Source of the DNA: Aptenodytes patagonicus | Lineage: Eukaryota > Chordata > Aves > Sphenisciformes > Spheniscidae | Reading direction: 5' to 3' | Assembly (NCBI RefSeq): GCF_965638725.1 | Contig: NC_134949.1 | Coordinates: 121,581,794 to 121,645,793, forward strand | DNA length: 64,000 bases | Shown here: piece after piece, positions 27,501 through 35,000 of the stretch | How positions within the stretch are numbered: the first letter of the stretch is position 1 | How the letters are laid out: the number at the start of each line of letters is the position of its first letter | Position numbers and translations under genes: made by a program | Notes under the pieces: generated by a model | Told to the model about the DNA's origin: nothing | Databases searched by the model: none | Seen by the model: the letters and a program-made list of their open reading frames with translations, nothing else

Positions 27501-30500
27501 ATATCAATTGTTTTGGTGGTACAGATTAACTGTTACCAACCTGAGACACACGATTAATACAAATATAAGATTACCAAATAGGAAACTTGACTTTATTCTA
27601 CTTCCAGCAGCAAGACTGTGAAGAAATCTCTATTTCTAACTTTTATAACCAGTGAACTATCCCTCAAGTTTTTCAGATTAAAGAAAAGGAAACACATATC
27701 CCCTAAATTAAAACATGACAAGGATTAAAACCTTTATAAACCATGATGGATGTGTGGTTTTGGTTGGTTTTTTGGTTTTGTGTTTTTAGAAAAATGTTGT
27801 TTTCTTAAAAACATAACAGTTTTGCATCATTATCAAGTTACCTTTTGTGACTTACTTACACTGTACTATTAATTTAACACAACATATACACCTAACAGTA
27901 CATGAATTCTAACTCATTCTTCCAGGATACAGTTTGAACTAATTTTCTCAGGGAAAATATACTATACTACATAACTGTCAAATCCCACCTATTCAGTTGG
28001 TAGTATCTGCTCAGAGTACAACTGGATAAAAATAAAGCAGCAAATGTGTTTGGTCAATACAAAAAATGTGCTTGCTCCTGTAGAAAAATGAGAATTTCTA
28101 AGAGGCACATCTACTGGTAAACTTGCATTCAAAATATAGGTACAAAGAACAGGACTAAGAGAATGGGCAACACAATCAAACACGATCAAATTACACAACC
28201 TGTCTAAGTCACCACCCATTGCCAGAGCCAAACTAATTGACTCTTAAGTGTTCTTTCCTAGCTTGCCACAATTGCTAAGTGCAACGTGCTAGTTCAAACC
28301 TCCATATTTAAGTTTTACCTCACAATTCAGATGGGCAGTTAAGATCACATACTTACCACAATTAGCTGACAGGCAGAAACTTGTTACTTCACTGCAACAT
28401 AATCATACATACCGTCAGAAGCCTATAACCCAAAGGGCAGAAACTGAACTTCCGAGTAGAATTGGAACCTAAGTCAGCCAAAACTACTAATGGTTTCTAC
28501 TGGACTGGGTGAACAGCTTCAGCCAAAACAAAACGGTTCAAATTGCATAAATAAAAGTGTTGCTGGTGCTTTTCTCTTCCTCCCTTAAGCTCTTTTGTCT
28601 GAGAAGAGGATACCAGCCTAATAGCTTAGAGGATGCCTGATTTGAACTTGGACCTCCCACCATTCAAGAAATTGCTGTAATTGCCAAACCCACCCCAAAA
28701 AAATCCCAAATGATCATATCACCTGAAGCAGTAAGTGGCATCTCCTTCTTCATGTAGACTGGCAAAGAGCTGACAGCTGCTACCTCCACAGAAGAAGAGA
28801 CAGTAAAGCTGGAAGCGCATCACCTCTAGCATACATGGGAAGTCCAGCACAAAACTCATGGCTGCTGCAGTTAAAAGTTGCCATTATAAAACTGCAATTC
28901 TCTGTCTACAATGGTATTGTACAGCCAGCAAGTCCAGGAATTCTTGACCTACAGGGTATTCTGTAGATACCCCGATCTTCACTGTTGATGCTACTCCACT
29001 CTCAATAAAATAATTAAGTATTCAGTGAACAGAAACTGGTACCTCTCTAGTCCTTACAACGTCTATGCATTATAAGACAGTCTTACAGACAAAATGAGTT
29101 CTCACACACTCACTGTGCTATTCCCACCATTCTGTGAATAACGTTGATACCTTTTGTAAAACAGCTCTTTCACTTTCTCCGCTTTCACTGAGAAAGCCCA
29201 GAAATGGAACAATATCTGACTGTAAATCTTGCCCTCCTCAAAAAAGTTTCAGATGTTTCACACTTTATTTTAGTATGTATTGTTTTGCACGCACAACTTC
29301 AGGAAACGCATGCTGGAAAGTTAAGAGAACAGTTTAAGAACTGGACTTTATGTTCTTAGCTAGTGTCATACACATGCCTTCTGAGAACAGGACAGTAATT
29401 ACACAAACCCTGAATTTATTAACATGCTAGCTTTACGCATAAGTAGTCCTACAGAACTAGTCATACGTACAAATGATTGCAGAAGGGATTTTAGCAAGTA
29501 TAGTCTTCTTCCCTGTAACTGATGTTCAGATGAAATCCAGTGTTTTACTACCTTTCAGCAGCCAGACATCAGAATTTCACTCAATATTTCTGACTGTATC
29601 AAACAAAAGCATCACGCTTTTACTACATCTGAGAGGAAGATGTATGAAATAAAACATGCCCATTTCTAAAACGGAGATTAGTCACAGAATACCAAGAAAC
29701 ACTGCTTTCACTCTAAAGTCACGCAGACTTTCACCACCAGATCAGCAAAAGTGGGTTTTATTGTTTGAGAAACACTAAGCACTGTCTGTACAATTAAGTT
29801 TTATCAGGTAGCAACATGTTGAAATGAATGAAGTGAAAGCAATCATCTGCTAGAACTTCTGTTTATATTTAGGTAGGTAAGAATATTTCTGTTCTCTGTT
29901 TACACCAAAATTGAAAATGCCGCATGCGTGCCATTCTATTTTAACGCATTTGGGAAGGTTGCTTTGTACCCTTCCATACCACTGGTTCAAAACAGCACAA
30001 TACACCCATAACACAGGCAAATAAATAAAAAGAAAACCGTTAACAGGAGGTACATGCTATCTACTTTTCACTTTGTACTTCTATAATTTCGTTAAGAATG
30101 AGTAGATTTTCAGGTGTGTGTGTGTGTGTATGACAAGCAGTTGCAGAGTGAACTTTACACAGCATGACTTCATCACATGAGAGTAGTCTGCCATTTTTCC
30201 TGTTTCTGTTCAGCAAACATGCACAGCAACCTAACCTTCAAAATATATGAAACATTCTGGAATAGGTTCTGGCTTAGCTTTAACTGATTATCTGCAACGA
30301 GAATATGCATGTTCTATAGTCCATACAGGACCTGCAAAAGTCAAATCATCAAATTGAGGCGCGAGCGTCATCTAACTTAAGAATCGTTTGAAGTCATGTG
30401 TCAGAAACTTTATAAAGCAGAGGCTATTTTGTTATATATTATGCAAAAAACAATCACGGTCCATTTTGTTTCCAATTCCGACTGGCTGACTAAGGAATCA

Positions 30501-31305
30501 AAAAAAATCACCAGAAGACAGTGACCTTCTGTGTACCACGAAAGAAGACTGAACGCCTTACGCTTTCCAACCTACCTCCCATGTCCCTAGCGTTGGGGTC
30601 GATCCCTTAAGTCCCATCCCCAGGCATCGTTTCTATACAGAGATAAGCCCCCTCGCAGTTTTCCCTCTCTCTATTCAACCTCCAGCCTATCCTATTTGCC
30701 GCCTGTTCACATGGCAGGTCTCTCGCCAAACCGCTGCGAGGAAATAAAAGTGCCTCGCGCCCTGAAACGCGGCTTCCCCCTCCTTAACAACACGCACGCA
30801 GCGGGAACGCCTTGTAACAGGGATCCCGGCTCGGGCGCTCTCCAGGGGGCCGAGGAGGAAACTGGTGGGGGGCAGAGAGGGGGGCCCGAAGATCCCCTCA
30901 GCGCCACCCCCCACCCCGGCCCGTGCGGGAACCTGGGCTGCGGCGTCGCTCGGGAAACGCTCCAGGCCGTTGGAACGGCCGCGGCGGGCCTGACCCCGCT
31001 CGCCTCCATTTTACTCAGGAGACCCGATCTCCCGCCCCCCTCCCCCCCCCCCCCCGCCCCTCGGGACGGCGGGAGGCCCTGGGCCGAGCCAGGCCGAGCG
31101 CTGCCCGGGCCCTCCCCAGCGCAGGCCTCTGGCGACGCCGCACCGGGCCCGCGCGGCCCAGAGCCGGAAGCCGAGCGCGGGTTGGGGGGGGAGCGATGGC
31201 GGCCACCGCGACCCCCCCTGTCCCGCCGCGGCCCGCCGCCCCGCGCTCCCCTCCCCCCCGCTCCCCGGCTCCCACCTCCTGGTTGAAGGCGTTCACGGCC
31301 TCCAT
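1..31305 (-). CDS. SCAF4: SCAF4, SR-related CTD-associated factor 4 (partial; 16 exons, gene runs off the left edge)
   Basis: This is a spliced gene read right to left. Joining the sixteen exons below (31305-31276 down to 676-522) gives an uninterrupted 652-codon frame in which every intron has GT/AG ends and compatible phase. Domain order is: N-terminal CTD-interaction domain (about residues 1-139), Gln/Pro-rich linker (about 150-384), Arg/Ser-rich stretch (about 403-460), RRM (about 478-550), a conserved segment with the motif [16 protein letters not shown], then the start of a Pro-rich tail. Family knowledge: SCAF4 and its paralogue SCAF8 bind phosphorylated RNA polymerase II CTD and suppress early polyadenylation in the nucleus. 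The N-terminus [10 protein letters not shown] and the linker match SCAF4 better than SCAF8 as I recall them, and the neighbour HUNK supports SCAF4. The vertebrate protein is roughly 1,150 residues, so the Pro/Gln/Arg-rich C-terminal part is outside the window. Confidence 0.96.
522..676 (-). CDS. SCAF4: SCAF4 coding exon 16 (residues 601-652)
   Basis: 155 bp, acceptor TTGTATAG preceded by a run of T, donor CCACAG|GTGAGA. It encodes [17 protein letters not shown] and the start of the Pro-rich region ([17 protein letters not shown]). The next exon is not in the 521 bases to its left, so the gene continues outside the window. Confidence 0.96.
677..2244 (-). other. SCAF4: SCAF4 intron 15
   Basis: 1.57 kb of AT-rich intron with a poly-pyrimidine/T run before exon 16. 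A 13-base motif (ACTGATTTGAAGC) recurs 18 bases apart near 1632 and 1650. Nothing else recognised. Confidence 0.88.
2245..2401 (-). CDS. SCAF4: SCAF4 coding exon 15 (residues 549-600, split Glu601)
   Basis: 157 bp, donor CCAG|GTAAAG. The acceptor tract is TTTTCCCCCCCCAAG, with eight consecutive C. It encodes [20 protein letters not shown] and then [18 protein letters not shown], the highly conserved post-RRM segment shared by SCAF4 and SCAF8. Confidence 0.97.
2402..4270 (-). other. SCAF4: SCAF4 introns 14 and 13, flanking exon 14
   Basis: AT-rich intron sequence of 705 and 1,050 bp on either side of the exon at 3107-3220. No additional exon or repeat family recognised. Confidence 0.88.
3107..3220 (-). 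CDS. SCAF4: SCAF4 coding exon 14 (residues 511-548, second half of RRM)
   Basis: 114 bp, phase 0 at both ends, acceptor ATACAAACAG, donor AAG|GTACTT. It encodes [20 protein letters not shown] with the RNP1-like strand RGCAYIVM, then the second RRM helix [12 protein letters not shown]. Confidence 0.97.
4271..4371 (-). CDS. SCAF4: SCAF4 coding exon 13 (residues 477-510, first half of RRM)
   Basis: 101 bp, acceptor TTTGATTGTAG, donor ATAAAT|GTAAGT. It starts the [21 protein letters not shown] contains the RNP2-type strand TLWVGQL, and [12 protein letters not shown] follows. Confidence 0.97.
4372..6236 (-). other. SCAF4: SCAF4 intron 12
   Basis: 1.87 kb of AT-rich intron between the Arg/Ser exon and the first RRM exon. 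Open frames here are short and match no family I know. Confidence 0.88.
6237..6427 (-). CDS. SCAF4: SCAF4 coding exon 12, Arg/Ser-rich (residues 413-476, split Val477)
   Basis: 191 bp, acceptor TTTAAACTAG, donor GTTAGTG|GTAAGT. It encodes the basic SR/RE region ([15 protein letters not shown], later [11 protein letters not shown]) and ends in [11 protein letters not shown]. Such regions usually mediate contacts with RNA-processing factors and nuclear-speckle targeting. Confidence 0.96.
6428..8817 (-). other. SCAF4: SCAF4 intron 11, hosting a CR1 LINE
   Basis: 2.39 kb intron. About 40% of it, at the exon 11 side, is a 5'-truncated CR1 element. The remaining sequence (6428-7868) is unremarkable AT-rich intron. 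Confidence 0.9.
7869..8808 (-). mobile_element. CR1 LINE, 5'-truncated, in SCAF4 intron 11 (sense to the gene)
   Basis: On the minus strand this reads as the C-terminal part of a CR1 reverse-transcriptase ORF (motif [10 protein letters not shown] near 8770-8740, later RPHLEY and [10 protein letters not shown]), followed by the usual tail ending in repeats of ATTCTATG-type octamers at 7869-7895. The reading frame is broken: there is a shift near 8415-8430, and the frame is lost near 8165-8175. The copy therefore encodes no functional protein. The 3' end is clear. The 5' truncation point lies at about 8807-8812, next to the exon 11 donor. Confidence 0.94.
8818..8903 (-). CDS. SCAF4: SCAF4 coding exon 11 (residues 385-412, split Arg413)
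   Basis: 86 bp, acceptor ATATTTTAG, donor TCGAG|GTAAAT, leaving two bases of a split Arg codon. It encodes [20 protein letters not shown] and the start of the Arg/Ser region (KSRSRSAS). A CR1 LINE begins within about 10 bases of its donor. Confidence 0.94.
8904..10397 (-). other. SCAF4: SCAF4 intron 10
   Basis: 1.49 kb of AT-rich intron with an imperfect AT dinucleotide stretch near 10,283-10,322. No extra exon recognised. Confidence 0.88.
10283..10322. repeat. AT-rich microsatellite
   Basis: Interrupted TA repeats (TATATATATTATATATATA, an A run, then further TATA units), inside SCAF4 intron 10 about 75 bases from the exon 10 donor. Confidence 0.85.
10398..10565 (-). CDS. SCAF4: SCAF4 coding exon 10 (residues 329-384)
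   Basis: 168 bp, phase 0 at both ends, acceptor TTCTTCAAAG, donor CAG|GTGAGG. It encodes [20 protein letters not shown] and a Pro/Gln-rich tail ending in KPHQQ. Confidence 0.96.
10566..10915 (-). other. SCAF4: SCAF4 intron 9
   Basis: 350 bp intron between exons 9 and 10. Nothing beyond splice signals recognised. Confidence 0.9.
10916..11024 (-). CDS. SCAF4: SCAF4 coding exon 9 (residues 292-328)
   Basis: 109 bp, acceptor CTGGTTTTAG, donor CACCAG|GTAAC. It completes the split Phe and encodes [10 protein letters not shown] and then [14 protein letters not shown], a conserved SCAF4 linker segment. Confidence 0.96.
11025..12735 (-). other. SCAF4: SCAF4 intron 8
   Basis: 1.71 kb intron. Plus-strand open frames near 11.4-11.6 and 11.8-12.15 kb look like chance: no family resemblance and no splice context. 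Confidence 0.88.
12736..12836 (-). CDS. SCAF4: SCAF4 coding exon 8 (residues 259-291, split Phe292)
   Basis: 101 bp, acceptor TTTCTTTCAG, donor GCTTT|GTAAG, leaving two bases of a split Phe codon. It encodes [20 protein letters not shown] and a short Ser/Pro tail. Compared with the human protein as I recall it, an Ala/Pro/Thr-rich stretch of some 30 residues is missing here (inference). Confidence 0.95.
12973..12996. repeat. A24 homopolymer
   Basis: Uninterrupted run of 24 A on the plus strand in SCAF4 intron 7. A likely length-variable site. Confidence 0.9.
13217..13393 (-). CDS. SCAF4: SCAF4 coding exon 7 (residues 200-258)
   Basis: 177 bp, phase 0 at both ends, acceptor TTTTTGTAG, donor GACAAA|GTAAGT. 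It encodes the Gln-rich linker segments [10 protein letters not shown] and [15 protein letters not shown]. Confidence 0.96.
13944..14083 (-). CDS. SCAF4: SCAF4 coding exon 6 (residues 153-199)
   Basis: 140 bp, acceptor AAACTCTCAG, donor CAACAG|GTAACC. It encodes a Pro-rich stretch followed by the recognisable SCAF4 segment [20 protein letters not shown]. Confidence 0.96.
14084..16556 (-). other. SCAF4: SCAF4 intron 5
   Basis: 2.47 kb of AT-rich intron. No exon, transposon or RNA gene recognised. Confidence 0.88.
16557..16692 (-). CDS. SCAF4: SCAF4 coding exon 5 (residues 108-152, split Gly153)
   Basis: 136 bp, acceptor TTCAACAG, donor GAAG|GTATGT, leaving one base of a split Gly codon. It encodes the last helix of the CTD-interaction domain ([20 protein letters not shown]) and the start of the linker (TENATNNEG). 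Confidence 0.97.
16693..19011 (-). other. SCAF4: SCAF4 intron 4
   Basis: 2.32 kb of AT-rich intron separating the last two CTD-interaction-domain exons. Nothing recognised. Confidence 0.88.
19012..19173 (-). CDS. SCAF4: SCAF4 coding exon 4 (residues 54-107)
   Basis: 162 bp, phase 0 at both ends, acceptor TTTTCAG, donor AAG|GTACAA. It holds the best-conserved core of the CTD-interaction domain, including [15 protein letters not shown] and [10 protein letters not shown], which in this family contacts the phosphorylated CTD peptide. Confidence 0.97.
19174..20724 (-). other. SCAF4: SCAF4 introns 3 and 2, flanking exon 3
   Basis: Introns of 892 and 614 bp around the 45-bp exon at 20066-20110. 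Nothing else recognised. Confidence 0.88.
20066..20110 (-). CDS. SCAF4: SCAF4 coding exon 3 (residues 39-53)
   Basis: 45 bp, phase 0 at both ends, acceptor TTTTCCAG, donor AAG|GTAAAA. It encodes [15 protein letters not shown], a CTD-interaction-domain helix. At 15 codons it is the shortest internal exon here. Confidence 0.96.
20725..20808 (-). CDS. SCAF4: SCAF4 coding exon 2 (residues 11-38)
   Basis: 84 bp, phase 0 at both ends, acceptor TGTTTAG, donor AAG|GTAAAG. It encodes the first helices of the CTD-interaction domain ([16 protein letters not shown], then [12 protein letters not shown]). Confidence 0.96.
20809..31275 (-). other. SCAF4: SCAF4 intron 1
   Basis: The longest intron, 10.5 kb. 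It is AT-rich until it enters the CpG island at about 30.7 kb. It contains a compound microsatellite near 24.3 kb, a 22-base-period duplication (CTGCTAACTTAYGGTA at 21076 and 21098), a G run near 25,143 and a short GT repeat near 30,115. No recognisable transposon or additional coding exon was found. First introns of this size often hold regulatory elements, but I cannot point to one from sequence alone. Confidence 0.87.
24283..24372. repeat. Compound TA/CA/TG microsatellite
   Basis: About 90 bases of alternating TATA, CACA and TGTG tracts, ending in a GTGTGTGTGT run and a TATATATATATA run, in SCAF4 intron 1. Confidence 0.85.
31276..31305 (-). CDS. SCAF4: SCAF4 coding exon 1 (residues 1-10)
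   Basis: The exon encodes [10 protein letters not shown] and ends at donor GAG|GTGGGA. The start codon sits in GCCAACATGG, a strong Kozak context. The frame stays open for about 320 bases upstream but has no other in-frame ATG, so this start is well supported. The exon lies inside a CpG island. Confidence 0.95.
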
Positions 31306-31387
31306 GTTGGCGGCGGCGGCTGCTGCGGGCGGGCGCCCGCGCGGGGGAGGGAAGGAGGGGAGGGGAAGGAGGGGCAGCTCGGTCCGC

Positions 31388-31408
31388 TCAGGGGCTGCGC
31401 GCGGACAT
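31388..31408 (-). other. Candidate upstream ORF in the SCAF4 leader (6 codons)
   Basis: An ATG at 31408 opens a six-codon frame (MSARSP) that stops at 31388, 82 bases before the main SCAF4 ATG. It matters only if transcription starts upstream of 31408, which is likely but not shown. A second six-codon frame (MAGPGE, 31694-31674) lies further upstream. Confidence 0.45.
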
Positions 31409-32010
31409 GGCCGTTTGGCGGCGGCGGGGCTCGCGCTCTCCCCTCTCCCTCGCTCGCTCGCTCGCTCGTTCGGTGCGGCGTCTCGCTGGCAGGGCCCCGG
31501 CACAGACCGTCTCTCCCAGCGGGATGGCGGAGCCCACGCCGCGCACAGCACCCTGGGATCGTGCAGGCCTCCCGGCCCCGCGCCACCCACAGGAGAGAAG
31601 GGGGGGGGGGAGGAGAGGGAGGGAGGCAACGCGCGCGCGGCGCGGCGAGGGCACCACGTGACCCGGGGCCGGGTTACTCCCCGGGCCCCGCCATGTCAGC
31701 GTCGGCTCCGCCCCCGGGGAGGGGAAATGGCGGGGATAAGGCCGTCCCCGCCGCCGCCACCCGGCCCGGTGGCGGCCTCGGCGGCGTCGCGGGGCTGGCA
31801 GCCTCTTCGCTCAGCCGTTGGGTGGGCAGCGGGTTCCGGACAGAGCCGGGAGGCTCCGCGGCTCGTCCTCGTCAGGGGAGGCCGCCGCTCCTGTGGCGTT
31901 GTTGGGGGGGGGGCCGGGTGGGTTCGGTTCCCTGGGTGTGGGGCGGCGTGCGCGGTTTGGGCCGAGGAACCGCAGGGGCTGGCGTGAAAGCGGCGCCCGC
32001 TTCCGTCTTG

Positions 32011-35000
32011 GCGCTTCAAAAATTGCTGGTTTTTTAATCACCCATAATCGTGTTTCGCAGGTGGCACAGAGCACATGCTAAACCCCGCTCTGAATAGAGC
32101 GAAGTACCGGCACTGGAGTGTGTGTGTGATACCTAGCATGGCCAATACCGTCACAGTGGAAGAAATGCGCTGCTTAAATAATAAAACAGCAAAACTGAAA
32201 GGCTGTTCTCAAAGTCAAGCGTTCTGCACCGGTAAAGAAGATAGTTAATCAGTGACTGCATTCACGCTAACAATGGCAGCTAATGTTCGTGAGAAAACTG
32301 CATGTATGCTTCAAAGTGTAGTTTCAAGGACGTTAGCGGTCTATTGGCACCTACTAAAGAGCGCGTTTGTCAAGTGCTATAGTAATGTGTTGGTATCATT
32401 GTCAAATCATAGCCATTTGAGGTTTGCAGAGTATTGTATGATACGGTATATTCAAAATGTGAGCGTTTAAATCCAGTCCAGTACATCAGCAAGGGAGTAA
32501 ATTGGAAAGAGGAAACACAGAGTGTTACAGAAATCTTACAGAAAGTGTATTTGGCTTTATTCTGCATTCTGCTATTAAACTGTGCCTGGGGTTTGAGTTG
32601 TTAACCAAATGCAGATTACTTTCCCTGTCATCAATATATGGCTGTCCAGCAATTAGCCTTCTTTAAAAGCAAATATTTTGAAATTCAGAGAAAGTTGACA
32701 GAGTAACAGGAACTCTTGTTCTACTCAGATTATGAAATGCATAAGGAGGAGTTTGTGTACGGTTATATGGCTGATATTCAGAGGAATTTTAAAAATAGGT
32801 TCTAGTGGCAAATGGAAAGTATTCCAGATGTCATGAATTTCTATAGGTTGTTCTTTTATCAAAAACAAAAAAAATAATTCTAGCTTTCATAGTTCTTTTT
32901 TTAAAGAAAGCTGCCAAGCTAGAGAAGGGGGAGGGGGGGAGATAATATTGCCCATCTAGTGTCAGTGTCTCTGCTGTTTGTGATTTTTGCCAGTTTCAAC
33001 ATGATAAATTAATTCATATGTAGCTTTTACTAACTGTTCTTGTTCATGTCAATCCCCAAAAATTCACAAAAGGTAGCTCATTCTGCTACCTGAAAAATAT
33101 GAACAGCAAAGGTAGAATTGGAGTATGTGGTGAGAGGTTGACAAAATGCAAGTTATCTCTGTCCAGTTCTTGCATCAGCTAAAAAGCTTTCTGAGAAGTA
33201 AGAATGATTTCTTTGAGGGCTCTTGGCTTAGGGGGAGAGAGTGGACTTCCTCCATTGGTGATTAATTTTCAGGTTTGAAATGTAGATGTTAAATGGTGAC
33301 AGCTGTTTCTATAATGTTAAGTACCTGACATTATGTTCCTTTCAGTATATACTTGATTGTACAACTGCAGGTCTCTCAACACCCTGTTGGTAGCTTATAC
33401 AGCGTACAGAAAAACAAAAGCTTCCCATGACAGGAAAGGCTGCCAGTGGTTCTGAAATTCACGTTAAATTTGGGAGTTCTTTTGCCTATTAAAACTTTAA
33501 GTTTTTTATATTATATATTTGCCTTTCAGAGGGTGTCACTACAGGTTCTAGAGGTGACTTCTCTAAAAACTGAGTGTTAAATACTTTCAGTTTTCCTCAT
33601 TGCTATTTATGTATTGGGTATTATTTTGTTATGAACCTTATTTAAAAAAATCTGCTTTTGTAGCATGTCTGTAATCAGACTTTGTGTGTAATTGGATTTT
33701 GTGTCACCTGCAGGGGCAAAAAATAATGTAGGTGTACCCAGGTGTGTTTCAGAATTATCTAGTACAAGTGGTGGTAGCTGCAGTGGCTTGGTGCTTGATG
33801 GGCTAGCTGTGTTAGTGCTTACCTTGGCGTGCTAAGCTCCGTGCCCATTCCCCTACCAAGCTAAAATCTGATGTGGTTGTGCCTGTGCTATAATACGGTC
33901 CTGGTTCTGCCTGCAGTATAGACAAATCCTTAGGGTCTGTAGAATTATCTCTGGCAACTTTTGTTCATTGAGAATTAAATTTTGATTCCTCAGGGGCTGA
34001 ATGTTAGGATTTGGGGGTTGGATAGGGTGAAGTAGGTTAATTACTGCAGCTTCAGACTTAAGTCTGAGTTTTACTAGGCTATGGCTTTGCTGTTCAAAGC
34101 AGATCTGCTTCATCAAGATAATATGCTCAGTAATTTTGAAGTAAAATTTGCCATTGCTTATATTGTATTATGACTACCTATAGAGAGAGGAGACAATCAT
34201 ATAATTAATGAAAAGCATGTTCTTTATGCTTTATTAATTTTACATTTGCAGGTACTTGAGCTTGCAGCGGGTTTATTATTTAAAGTTGCTTTCATAACAA
34301 CATTAGGCATTGTATAAATATGTGGCATATGATGCCCAGCATTGTGTTACATATTTGTACAATATAAAGGATGGTCCTTGCCTCAAAGACCATGCAATCC
34401 AGTGTGGCTCATAGAACATTTAGTATCATTCTTATTGTTCATATAATATATATTTTAAAATATTGTTCCATATTATTTCTTATGTTTAATGGTTTTGACT
34501 TGTGTTGGTGCATGGGTTTAGTTTGTTCAGCTTGCTTACTTTTGTTTCTGACAGATGGGCACTAAATGGGCACACCAATGTATGGAAATTGCTGTTGAGA
34601 ACAAATTATGGTTACTTGATATAATGATTCTTTTTGTCTTTGTACCAGCTGATAAAATACATGTGCAAGTCTTATTCAAGCTTGTTGAAATGTGAAATGT
34701 TTTTGAACTCGGTATAGTCCTTGTCATTTTGTACATAATGAAATACAAGTTTAACTGAATTTCAGTTAGCTTAAGCATTTAAAGAGTTTTACATAATGAT
34801 GTTTGTCATTTTTTCTTGCAGTAACATTGTCTTGATCTTTGAAGATGTTAAGAATCCTAAACTTTGCTCAGTCTCCTAAATTATCATTAGCATTGTGCAT
34901 CGTTATTGACAAAGAAAATGATTGACAACAATCATCCATAAAAATGTCATATTCCCTGTTCTTTGATTGTCTGTGCCTGCCTATCAGTGTTTCTCTGACT

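Larger units (their letters stand above)
30740..32010. promoter_or_regulatory. SCAF4: CpG-island promoter of SCAF4
   Basis: A sharp change from AT-rich DNA to very GC- and CpG-rich sequence surrounds exon 1. Visible sites are a CACGTG E-box (31655-31660), GC boxes such as GCTCCGCCCCC (31705-31715), a (CTCG)5 tract (31449-31468), and four copies of ATGGCGG, the YY1 core (plus strand 31196, 31524 and 31727; minus strand 31694-31688). I see no convincing TATA box, as expected for a broadly expressed gene. The exact transcription start cannot be read from sequence, but must lie upstream of 31305, probably between about 31,330 and 31,720. Confidence 0.88.

Noticed and set aside
31306-31629. In-frame open sequence upstream of the SCAF4 ATG, suggesting a 108-residue N-terminal extension
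   Set aside because: It contains no in-frame ATG, only non-ATG codons could start it, its composition is that of the CpG island, and known SCAF4 proteins begin at the ATG at 31305.
30923-31987. 354-codon plus-strand open frame across the SCAF4 CpG island
   Set aside because: Low stop-codon density is expected in GC-rich DNA. It is antisense to exon 1 and has no domain-like segment.
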